A DNA stretch of 64,000 nt from the NCBI GenBank assembly GCA_015039365.1, contig WION01000100.1, positions 1-64,000 on the forward strand, in the 5' to 3' direction. Origin of the DNA: Amanita rubescens (Eukaryota > Basidiomycota > Agaricomycetes > Agaricales > Amanitaceae). The notes under the pieces are model-generated. The model did no database searches, was not told the DNA's origin, and saw nothing but the letters and a program-made list of their open reading frames with translations. A program made the translations under genes and the position numbers. Shown piece after piece: positions 45,516-54,655 of this stretch. Numbering within the stretch: the first letter of the stretch is position 1; the number at the start of each line of letters is the position of its first letter.

Positions 45516-48500
45516 TCAGAGTTTCCTTCGTCTTTTATATTCTAGAAGGAGGTCTTCCATATGCGTCAAGTTATTTTCTGGTTCCCATGTGTTTTCGCTG
45601 GTGTCATAGCCTTTCCACTTTACTAGGAATTGTAATTTCCCTCTGAACTTGCGATGTGCAAGCAGTGCTTCTACTTCGTATTCTTTTTCTCCTTCGATCA
45701 GATCGGGAGGGGGCCTTGTTTCTGTTATTCCGTGAAAGGAAGTTTCTTTGAACGGCGTTAGTAAGGCGGCGTGGAATACGTTATGAATTTTCCATTGTCT
45801 TGGTAGCGTGAGACGATATGTCACTGGTCCTAAGACTTCTTTAATGGAAAAGGGACCTTCTCGTTTAGGTGCGAGCTTTCTGCTCTGATAAGGAATCTTC
45901 AGGTTCCTAGATTCTAACCATACTTTGTCATTGACTTTGAACGGTTTAGTCTTTCTCGTTGTTCTTTCCATCATCTTAGCTCGTGCTAGATCATGTGCGG
46001 CGAGTGCTTCTTCTCGTGCGCGGAACAGAGAGTTGATGCGGTTATCGGCGGTTGGTGTATTTGTCTTATTTGAGACAAGGGGAAGTGCAACCGGGGATGT
46101 TCCATACATCAATTGGAAGGGCGATTGTTTCAATGCTTCATGAGTGCGTGAATTATGCGCGAATTGTGCTATTGGTATCATCTTGTTCCAAGTATCTGGT
46201 TCATAGGCACAGAATATTCGGAGATAAGCTTCTAATTCGGCGTTATATCGCTCCGTTTGTCCATCAGTTTGTGGATGGAAGGCGGTACTCATTTTATGTT
46301 TGATCTTTAATGAGTCCATTATGCCGTTGAAGACATGTGATGCGAACTGTGGTCCTCGATCGGAGATCATGATGTCGGGTAAACCGAAGTTTTTGAATAC
46401 ATTCCGAATGTAGAGGTCGGCGGTTTCGTCGGCGGTGATAGTTTTATTACAAGGCATGAGAATTACTCCCTTTGTAAGTCCTTGATCGACCACGATAAAG
46501 ATAGAATCAAAGCCGTCACTTATGGGTAAGTCGGTTATGAAATCCATGGTTATTTGTTGAAAGGGTCGGTGTGCGTGAGACTTGATTGGCATCAGGGGTG
46601 CGGCGGTAGGGTGAGTATTTGCTTTCATTTGTTGACATGCCGTGCATCCGTCAATAAACTGTTTAACCATTTTAGACATTAATGGCCACCAGTAATATTC
46701 CTTTAATAAGGCTAGTGTTTTGAAGAAACCGGGGTGTCCGCTTGTTGGTGATTCATGAAAATCTCTAATAATATCTCGGCGAAGATCGGTGTTAGGAGGG
46801 ATAAAAGATTTCCCTTTGTATAGGATTAATTCGTCGTCGAGGGTCCAATCAGAAAGAGCTGTTCGTAAAGGCGGTGTTCCTTTTTCTTTTAGGCATTTCT
46901 TGATTGATTGAGCGAATTCATCTTTGACAGTTATTTCTATTACTCTGTCACGGAGATCTTCGGCGATCGTGCGAACAAAGAGTTCTTTTGGGAGCATTGT
47001 TATTAACTCTTCTGGTTCATCTTTTGTCATATGATCGGGTCGGCGGGATAAAGCGTCCGCTATTATTAGTTTTGCTCCGGGGACGTGCGTTAATTTAATA
47101 TTAAATCGAGACAAGTCGTTCCACCATCGTGCTTGGCGGTTTGTAAGACGTTGTGGTTCTCGATAGTAGAGTAGGTTCTTGTGGTCGCAATGAATAATGA
47201 CAGGGTGTTCTGCTCCTTCAAGCAGGTATCTCCATTCGTTGTAAAGAGCGTAGTAAATGGCGAATAACTCTCGGTCGTAGATTTGCCATCGTGTTTCAGT
47301 CGGTGTTAAAGCGTGGGATAGGTATCCGCATGGGTGTAAGTCGCCATTGTCATCCTTCTGCATGAGAACTGCCCCGATAGCGCGGTCTGATGCGTCCGTT
47401 TGTAGAATGAAAGGTTTGTTAACATCGGGCATCATTAAGACAGGCGCGGATGTGAAGCGTTCTTTTAATAGATCAAATGCGACTTGGCATTCTGCGGTCC
47501 ATGTCCATAATTTGTTTTTCTTTGTTAGGTCGTGTAGGGGTCGTGCAAGGTGAGCGAATCCGAAAATAAACCTTCGATAGTAATTTCCGAATCCTAAAAA
47601 GGATCTAACTTGTTTAACGGTAGAAGGGGTTGGCCAGTCCCTGATTCCGGCAAGTTTGATCGGGTCCATTTTTATTGTATTTTTGGATATGACGGTGCCT
47701 AGAAAATCAACTTCTTTGGCAGCGAATTTACACTTTTCAAGCTTGAGGTAAAGATCGTGTTTCTGTAATCGTTCAAGTACTTGTTTTGTTCGAATCTCGA
47801 GTTCTTCTTTAGTGCGCGCGTGTATTAGCATGTCATCCATGTAGATGACGAGCCATCCTTTTTCTGTAAAATCCCTGAAATAATCGTCCATCATAGCTTG
47901 GAACGTTGCTGGTGAATTTCGTAATCCAAAGAACATGACATTAGGTTCAAATAAACCTCGGTTGGTGATAAAGGCGGCTTTCCATCTGTCAGATTCTTTG
48001 ATTTGAACGTTATTATATCCCCAACGGATGTCCAATTTCGTAAAGTATTCCGAATCTTTGAGTTTAATCATAAGATCGGAGATAAGGGGTAATGGATATG
48101 CGTTTGGTTTAGTGTATTCGTTCAAATATCGATAGTCTTGGCAGGGTCGTAGTTTTTGTGCTTCTTTCTTCTCTACGAAGAAGAAAGGTGATGCCTGCGG
48201 TGATTTCGATGGTCTGATGTAGCCTTTTTCAACATGTTCTTTGATCCATTCATCCAGTGTGTTCTGCTGTTTCGGAGATAAGGGATAGATTTTTCCTCTT
48301 TTTGGTATGAAATCATCGCGAAGTTCTATCTGGTGATCCCAAGATCGGCTTTCCGGGAATCGTTCACTTGCTTTTTTCTCGAATACATCTTCCCATGCCG
48401 AGTATTCAGGAGGGAGCGTATAAACCTCCTCTGTTTGATGGTATTTGTGTTCCATTTGTTGAGCTGGTGTATATCGTGCGATAGTCACTTGGTCGTATTC

Positions 48501-49127
48501 GTCCTCTGACCAGCTTCCTATATCCTCAAATGTATGTGTTTTCCATCTGTGATCTGTCGTCTGTGATCCTTTGTGTGACATCAAATATCCGATGACGAGA
48601 TCTTCTTCCCATTCAGGCATAGCTATTCTGTCAATCTGTTGGCAGATGCTCCGAAGTGATGCCTTGATTTTGTCCTGTTCAGAGTCTCGGAACTCTAGAG
48701 TCTTTTCTCTCCAATTTACGTCAGGGTTATGCTTCTCTAACCAAGGAAGCCCCAGTATAACCGTTTGTTTTCCTATTGCTGATACGTAAAACCATTCAGT
48801 CATGCGTTTTCCGTTCATTTCGAAGGTGATTAGACATTGTTCATCAATTTCTCCTTCTTTGTTTATGGTGCCATCGACGTTATAAACTCTAATTGGTCGT
48901 AGAGTTTTTCGTTTTCTCCATTTATGTGCTATCCTTTTGTCGATGAACATCCCTTCGGCTCCGCAGTCGACAAGGGCAACGAGGTTTTCAGTGTCGTTTT
49001 CAGTTTCAACTTTGATAGGGACAGATAATCTTCGTTTTGAAATAGATTGTACTGTTACATGGGATATATCGAGAGTTGAATCTGGTGTATCTGAGACTTC
49101 ATCCACTGTCATGAGTCCCACTGTCAA
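45516..49127 (-). CDS. pol: Chromovirus pol: protease, reverse transcriptase, RNase H, integrase, chromodomain
   Basis: About 1200 codons, uninterrupted. Order: aspartic protease with LVDCGAEGMFID; RT with RPCQDYRYLNEYT, KLDIRWGYNNVQI and the catalytic YMDDML; RNase H with LQTDASDRAIGAVL; integrase zinc domain (H..H..CTAC); integrase core with MDFITDLP, SDRGPQFAS and DGQTERYNAELE. The C-terminal chromodomain reads EYEVEALLAHRKFRGKLQFL then VKWKGYDTSENTWEP, which by family knowledge can tether integration to histone marks. The frame is -1 relative to gag, and the two meet at a run of five T around 49130-49126. The first true ATG is at 49112, so expression could be by frameshift or reinitiation. 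Confidence 0.95.
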   Translation of the reverse strand: MTVGLMTVDEVSDTPDSTLDISHVTVQSISKRRLSVPIKVETENDTENLVALVDCGAEGMFIDKRIAHKWRKRKTLRPIRVYNVDGTINKEGEIDEQCLITFEMNGKRMTEWFYVSAIGKQTVILGLPWLEKHNPDVNWREKTLEFRDSEQDKIKASLRSICQQIDRIAMPEWEEDLVIGYLMSHKGSQTTDHRWKTHTFEDIGSWSEDEYDQVTIARYTPAQQMEHKYHQTEEVYTLPPEYSAWEDVFEKKASERFPESRSWDHQIELRDDFIPKRGKIYPLSPKQQNTLDEWIKEHVEKGYIRPSKSPQASPFFFVEKKEAQKLRPCQDYRYLNEYTKPNAYPLPLISDLMIKLKDSEYFTKLDIRWGYNNVQIKESDRWKAAFITNRGLFEPNVMFFGLRNSPATFQAMMDDYFRDFTEKGWLVIYMDDMLIHARTKEELEIRTKQVLERLQKHDLYLKLEKCKFAAKEVDFLGTVISKNTIKMDPIKLAGIRDWPTPSTVKQVRSFLGFGNYYRRFIFGFAHLARPLHDLTKKNKLWTWTAECQVAFDLLKERFTSAPVLMMPDVNKPFILQTDASDRAIGAVLMQKDDNGDLHPCGYLSHALTPTETRWQIYDRELFAIYYALYNEWRYLLEGAEHPVIIHCDHKNLLYYREPQRLTNRQARWWNDLSRFNIKLTHVPGAKLIIADALSRRPDHMTKDEPEELITMLPKELFVRTIAEDLRDRVIEITVKDEFAQSIKKCLKEKGTPPLRTALSDWTLDDELILYKGKSFIPPNTDLRRDIIRDFHESPTSGHPGFFKTLALLKEYYWWPLMSKMVKQFIDGCTACQQMKANTHPTAAPLMPIKSHAHRPFQQITMDFITDLPISDGFDSIFIVVDQGLTKGVILMPCNKTITADETADLYIRNVFKNFGLPDIMISDRGPQFASHVFNGIMDSLKIKHKMSTAFHPQTDGQTERYNAELEAYLRIFCAYEPDTWNKMIPIAQFAHNSRTHEALKQSPFQLMYGTSPVALPLVSNKTNTPTADNRINSLFRAREEALAAHDLARAKMMERTTRKTKPFKVNDKVWLESRNLKIPYQSRKLAPKREGPFSIKEVLGPVTYRLTLPRQWKIHNVFHAALLTPFKETSFHGITETRPPPDLIEGEKEYEVEALLAHRKFRGKLQFLVKWKGYDTSENTWEPENNLTHMEDLLLEYKRRRKL

Positions 49128-50182
49128 AAATCCTCGTTATCATCGGCAAGAGATAGTAATAGATCATTCTTTTCGTCGGTTGACATCCCTTTCATCAGCG
49201 CTCGGATGTTCTTGGTGTAATTTGGTTTAGACTCTCGGACTTCTTCTTCTTCCCAATTTCCGTCACCATCATTTGATGTGGCTCGAATGTGACGTTTGGG
49301 CGTGAATCCTCTTTTCCTTCCTCCTTTAAATCGGCCTTTCCCTTTGTTTCTTTTCTTCTTTGGGCATTGCCCTGACATGTGTCCTTTGATTCCGCAGATA
49401 AAACATAAACCGTCTTTGATGTAGCGTTCTCTTTCTTCTTTGGACATAGATCTGATCATAAGTTCTAGTTCTGGGTCTTCTTCTTGTTCTAGAAATTTAT
49501 GATCGATCTGCATAGCCCATGATTCGTCGTTATGAGAGGATGATGAATGACCATTTCCAGATCGAGGGGAATAAGCGTATGAACGGGTTCGGATGTTGTC
49601 GAGTTTGATAGCAATGTCGTACCAATCTTGTAATGTTTTTGGGTTCATGAGCATTGCTTTTTCGAACTCGGGTGCTGTAAGTCCTTTTCCGAACATATGG
49701 AATGCTGCTTCTCCTTCGATTCCTGCTTTCGTGATTTGTTCCTTGAACTGATTGACGTAATTAGGTAAGGTCATCTGTTTCTTTCCTTTCATGGACGATC
49801 TGTTCTGTAGATTGAGAATTTTCGTGTATGCATTTCCGCTTGGATCAACTTCTCCCCAATCTGTCAAGAATGACAGTTTGAATGCTTCCCAGTCATCGAA
49901 TAAAGCGGGTCTTGTGACGCCTCCTTCAACGGTAGCGCGTGATTTTCGTAACTCCGCTAATTTATTCTTTTTCCACTGTCTAGCTCCATCTGAGATCTTG
50001 TTCAGGGCAGCAAGGATCTTTAAACGGTCTGTATTCATCCGTTCAGGATTCATGTCAAAGAAGATTTCGATATCTTCTATGAACGTATTGGCATCCTTTC
50101 GCTTCCCTTTAAATTCAGGAAGATCTCCGATGAGACTAGGGGTTCGTGGATTGGGTATAGGGTCTGTGCTTCCTCCAGACAT
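49124..50182 (-). CDS. gag: Chromovirus gag (capsid-nucleocapsid), 352 aa
   Basis: The capsid-like domain begins SLIGDLPEFKGKRKDANTFI and includes FDDWEAFKLSFLTDWGEVDP. Near the C-terminus is a CCHC zinc knuckle (CFICGIKGHMSGQC) flanked by Lys/Arg-rich stretches, typical of nucleocapsid RNA binding. It starts at ATG 50182, but the same frame is open for another 228 codons upstream without any in-frame ATG. It ends at TGA 49126-49124, overlapping the pol frame. Confidence 0.92.
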   Translation of the reverse strand: MSGGSTDPIPNPRTPSLIGDLPEFKGKRKDANTFIEDIEIFFDMNPERMNTDRLKILAALNKISDGARQWKKNKLAELRKSRATVEGGVTRPALFDDWEAFKLSFLTDWGEVDPSGNAYTKILNLQNRSSMKGKKQMTLPNYVNQFKEQITKAGIEGEAAFHMFGKGLTAPEFEKAMLMNPKTLQDWYDIAIKLDNIRTRSYAYSPRSGNGHSSSSHNDESWAMQIDHKFLEQEEDPELELMIRSMSKEERERYIKDGLCFICGIKGHMSGQCPKKKRNKGKGRFKGGRKRGFTPKRHIRATSNDGDGNWEEEEVRESKPNYTKNIRALMKGMSTDEKNDLLLSLADDNEDF

Positions 50183-50866
50183 TCTTGGTGATGGTGGGGG
50201 TGATGGATCTCTGCGTGGTGGAGTTGGATCGGGTTTAGGTTCGTCTACTTCGATTCTGTCAGAGTCAAACGGGTCTTCTTCGTCCTTTTCTTCTTTAGGG
50301 TTCGAAGGACCTGGTTCGGGATTGGTCGGTTGTTGGGCAGGTGTTGGTGTCGTTCCAACTGAAAGGTCACTGAGAAAATCAAGAGATAGATCGGGTTTTT
50401 GATCTGTTTCTTCTTCTTTCTCGGATTCACTATCGTTTAGGCCAAAATTTGCTTTCTTTTTGCCTTTTGTAGTTGTCTGTATGGAAAGGAGAGTTTTCGG
50501 TCTTAAGTTTTCCGGTAGAGCATCAACAGTCCCTTTTATCCAAGTAGGGGTGTTGAAGTATTCGTTAGGGACAAATTCTTGTGTCTCGGATGCTATCCAA
50601 CGTTCTGTGAGGTGATCGAATCTGATGTGTTGTTCCTGAAGATATAGATCTGCGAAGTAATAGTATGATTCGTTCGGAGGTCTGGTTTCTTTTTGTGGTA
50701 TCCAGAATTCTTGTTCTTTAACTGGATTCCCTCCTGTATCTTCCCAGATTCGTTTTGCACCGTTTAGTCTGACGTAGTATCCGTCAAGAACGTAGTTCCC
50801 TTTACGATCTCGTGTAGCTCTATTTGGTGGAGCTCTCCAATCCGTTTTGACAACGTAACCAGTAAC
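50183..50866 (-). CDS. AUG-less in-frame extension upstream of gag
   Basis: 228 codons upstream of gag are open in the gag frame down from the stop at 50869-50867. They read as protein: KTDWRAPPNRATRDRKGNYV, then an aromatic-rich part (PPNESYYYFADLYLQEQHI), then an acidic Pro-rich linker into MSGGS. There is no in-frame ATG. The preceding 80 nt are protein-like in a different frame (FDELPENQPVGYW). It may be translated from a non-AUG codon, after a frameshift, or via splicing. It could also be a decayed former start. Confidence 0.45.
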
Positions 50867-50942
50867 CTACGGGCTGGTTTTCCGGAAGTTCGTCGAAGTG
50901 TGTGTTATCAAGTGCCAATGAATCGATGTTCAGGCTTATTGA

Positions 50943-50955
50943 TAAGTTCGACTTA
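50943..50955 (-). promoter_or_regulatory. Putative self-primer binding site of the chromovirus
   Basis: Two nt after the 5' LTR the minus strand reads TAAGTCGAACTTA. This is perfectly complementary over 13 nt to TAAGTTCGACTTA within the LTR (51152-51140), which lies about 30 nt after the TATAAGTA box, at the expected 5' end of the transcript. No tRNA-type TGG primer site is present. This is the arrangement known from Tf1/sushi-type self-priming elements. Confidence 0.7.
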
Positions 50956-50957
50956 AT

Positions 50958-51408
50958 TGTTACGAACTCGTTAATCTCAACCTAAGTTGCAGCGGCAACT
51001 CTAGTCACGATTACAAGTCTTAAGTCAAACGTTAAGATTATAAGTTCAATACTAAGTCAAGACGTTGACTTAGGATCTGAGGACGATTGTGGTAGATGAG
51101 TTAAGAGTACGGTTATATTGCCAGACGACAATAAACAGCTAAGTCGAACTTAGGGTTCGACTCTAGAATACAGACGGTACTTATACTAGCAAGTACAATG
51201 AGACGTACTAATTAGTGAATAATGGTAAGTACAGAAGTAGGTATAAGGACGGCGTCATATGTGGAACAAGGGATGGTATAAGTAAGGAAGCGAGCTTGTC
51301 CGTATGAATCGAGCATAAGGGGGATGACGAGTAAGGTATGCATAAGAAAATAAACATGTCCGACGTATCATGTAAGCATAATGCGGGAGTCCGTACCGTG
51401 TTGTAACA
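50958..51408 (-). repeat. 5' LTR of the chromovirus (promoter)
   Basis: 451 bp. On the minus strand a TATAAGTA box (51185-51178) precedes the presumed transcription start/self-primer by about 30 nt. Confidence 0.95.
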
Positions 51409-54400
51409 GATGAAGAGGAAGACGAGGACCCATCTGAATGTAAGAGCGCCGTATGCGTCAAGCGGTTGGCAGTAGCTCACAGTATCCTCACAGCCATGCT
51501 GTCTGTCAATAGACAAAAAAATTACTCCAGGGACGAGCACAACGACGAGGACCAAAACCAATCTGAATGTAGGATCGCAGTATGCGCTGAGTATGGTTCA
51601 GTAGCTCACAGTACGTCCACAGCTGTTCAGTCTGTCAAGAGGCAAGGTTACTCCAGGGACGATCGTCTTTCTGCCGTGATCAATCGTTACGAAGCCCGAG
51701 CCGCTGCTGCAGACGATGCCATTGAATCGGATATCGAGAACGAGGGAGAGATTGAAGAGATCGCTTTGCTGGCTGAGCGCGCTTTGCGAATGCCAAACGA
51801 GCATGATCCAGGCATTTGGAGGGTTCGTGTACTGGTATGTCTATGCTCAAATAGCTTGAAATTTTCTACTGAGCCCCCTCAATGTCGCAGGACGGTGCCG
51901 CAGAGGAAAGCTTCTTCCTTCTCCAGGATCGTTTAAAAGCTCGACCCCGATGGGCCTTTTCAACCTTTTTGCCACCTGGAAGCAGACAGTGGATCTATGT
52001 TGAATCGGCTTCTCGGGACTATGTAAAGAACCTGTGCAAGAATTTATCCACGTTCCCTCATCCTCTCCAAATATTTTTTGTACCTGTCGAGGAGCATTTA
52101 GAATCCCTCAACGGGAGTCGCATGATGCCGTCTATAAACCCTGGATCGTGGGTCAGACTAAAGAGGAGGTCGGAATTGGAGGGGTTGGTTCCGAACCTTG
52201 ACGAGAGGTTGATCAAATACGCAAATGATCTGGGATATGTGGCCAAGCGGATAAGCGAATCTCAAGTCGCCATACATCTTGTCCCGCGCCTCTTGGTCCC
52301 GATCGAGAGCAACATTGCTAGAGATGGGGATAGGGAGAAACGTCGAAAAAAAAAACGGTGCCCTCGACTTTTACATCCCAGAGCACTGGGAAATCCAGAA
52401 GATGCCACAGTAGCCCATCTGCTAGATCCAAACGTGTGGTGGGATCCGAAGACTCCCCACCAGCTGGCGTGGGTCAAGCCTGGCGCATATCCAGAATTAG
52501 CCCATCCGATGGATCAAACCGTGTGGTGGGATCCAAAGACTCCCCGTGAGCTGGTGCGGGGCGAACCTGGCACGTATCGACTGGCAAAACGTTACGGCAA
52601 AAGAACAATTGATAGCAGCGATAGCTTTCTGCCACCGTTTGCGTACTTTTCAGTACCAATTGGAGCATTGCATTCTACCGGCGTCGTACCCAAGCACAGC
52701 GAACTAAGGCTATTCGGGGAAGGGTTGGCGATTGGAGCGAAGGGCTTACACTTTCCGGCATCCGAAGCAGAGTTAATACGATGGTCATTCGAAAATCATA
52801 TAGCTTCGCCTTTGGAAGTTGGTCACAAAGTGGAGATCAAACTGGATGCAGGAATGGCACGAGGAGTGATCGTGGACCTTTGGTTCGAAGATGCGGTTGT
52901 GCGGCTAAACGATAGTGTAGAAGCAATGGAAGTGGATGCAAGACGCGTCAGAAGGTTCTACGAGGTGGGCGACAAGGTCAAGGCCGTGGTGCCAACCAAC
53001 CTTGACTGTGAAGGGTGGGTGGTGGACGTTTCGGATGAAAAACTTGCAGTATTCGATCGCAATCAAAAAGAGCATGTCCGTGAATGCCCCTTCTCTCTTG
53101 GTCTAACAGGAATTAACATTGAAAACAGCTTGACGTGAAAAGCTGGCAACTTATTCCGCACGACAGTGTTGAACATGGATTCGCTCGTCGCATTCAAGTC
53201 GGCGACGCAGTTCAAGTAATTTACCCCAAGTCGCCAAACTATCATGAACACGGTCTGGTATGCAGCATCGCCGATTTCGGCGTTGAGGTCATCGGACACA
53301 AGCCTCCCAATACGAAGGTAATTATGTTGTTGTGAGCGCTTAACAAACGAATGACTGTATCAGTTCTGGGAACCGCATTGGTTTCTAAATGTAGTTTCAA
53401 CAACTGAAGGCGGCGTTGAGCAGAAGGATTGCTCTCTGGCTTTCCACGACCGTTACAAGGAACTGATCAACACGTGGGTAGTTGTTACAGGGAATCACGC
53501 ATACAAGGGGTTATTCGGCAGGATTCGAGACCATTTGGGCCAACAGATGCTGTCTATTGAACCGACCTCGGGGGCTCTCCCTGTGGCTGTCCACGTTGAT
53601 TTCCTGCTCAATGGGTAAGCGATACGTTGTGTAATGTACATTCACGAGTGAATTCCTTTGGCAACAGAGAAGAAGGCGGTCCGGATCTACGCCGATATCA
53701 CGTCGGGCTTCATCAAACACCAGCAACCATGGGGCATCGATTACCTCCCCGTTTGCATAGGGAACTCGCAAAACCAGCAAGACCAACAACGCCTGGGGCT
53801 GATGAACCTGTGACGCCAGAGGGCGGTCCTGAGGTAGATCAACGAGATCGCGTGGCGTCGTCTCCTGGGGCAAGTGGACCGGAGGACCCGCCAATAACAC
53901 CAGCAACGGCTTCTCAACCAGCGGCTGTCATTGATCCTCCTCGGCTTGAAAGGGTTGAGCCCATGATTTCTCATGAAAACCAAGGTAAGCGGTTATGGTC
54001 AAGCTTATAAGTAAACACTCACGTCATCCCCAAAGCCCTTCCTGCTAACTGGCTGATGAAACACGGATTGGTGGCGAAGCGCATTTGGGCCTACGTGCGT
54101 AACAGCAAAACCAACCCATTCGAACAAGGCGGAGGGTATGCGAGGGGCTTCTACGAAGGGGAAAGAGTGCTGATATTGTCCGGCGAGATGGAGGGCGGGA
54201 TTGAGGTCAACGCGAAGGAGCGGACGATAATAATTCCATCATACTTCCTGTTCCCCCAGATGCCGACATCGAGGGGACAGGACGTTGTAGTAATCAGCGG
54301 TGACAATGCCGGAGAACTATACCTCACCCGCAAGCCCAACCGTGACGGTACTTTTCCGCTGGGACGTCGCGGTCACAAAGGGTCACCGGTATGCACCATA

Positions 54401-54436
54401 GAGCCGAGCAGATTGGCGAGATGCGATCCGAAGTAG
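51409..54436 (+). pseudogene. SPT5-like protein gene, major 3' part (disrupted by the chromovirus)
   Basis: Homologous in layout to transcription elongation factor SPT5. An acidic N-terminus is followed by an NGN-like region (PGIWRVRVL-DGAAEESFFLL, RQWIYVESASRDYVKNL, LQIFFVPVEEHLESL) and KOW-like segments (NPGSWVRLKRRSELEGLVP and VGHKVEIKLDAGMARGVIVD and VGDAVQVIYPKSPNYHEHG). Introns include those with donors at 51837, 53074, 53318, 53616 and 53982, all in frame, and it ends at TAG 54436. Two local duplications occur: an exon/intron unit repeated at about 51409-51530 and 51531-51660, and a protein repeat D(P/Q)xVWWDPKTP(H/R)xL at about 52425-52570. Such SPT5-like paralogues are numerous in Agaricomycetes and differ from the essential SPT5. 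With 8.1 kb inserted in its first exons it should be inactive unless the fragment has its own promoter. Confidence 0.75.
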
Positions 54437-54655
54437 TATACCATTCTACCCCGCTATGTCCTATTTGTATCTATTTGTCGCTCTGATCAACGGACTTTGC
54501 GCCTCGGAACAGAGTCAGGACTCAGGAAAAGGAATGTCTGAAACAAGCTGCTGCAGTGTCAACAGAGAGATAGGAACTGGAGCTGTCGGTAAGAGTGATT
54601 TCCTTACGTTTGAATGTAGCTGACAGTTGCACGGGCGGCAGAGGGTTTTCAAAAG

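Larger units (their letters stand above)
43266..51413 (-). mobile_element. Complete Ty3/gypsy chromovirus with target-site duplication
   Basis: 451-bp LTRs at 43271-43721 and 50958-51408 begin TGTTAC and end GTAACA, and are flanked by the 5-bp duplication GATGA (43266-43270 and 51409-51413). Coding is on the minus strand, so the right LTR is the 5' LTR. Internal order: self-primer site, AUG-less leader frame, gag, pol (protease-RT-RNase H-integrase-chromodomain), extra ORF(s), purine tract, 3' LTR. I found a single LTR difference (A at 43378-43379 region versus G at the matching site near 51066), which indicates recent insertion. Confidence 0.95.
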
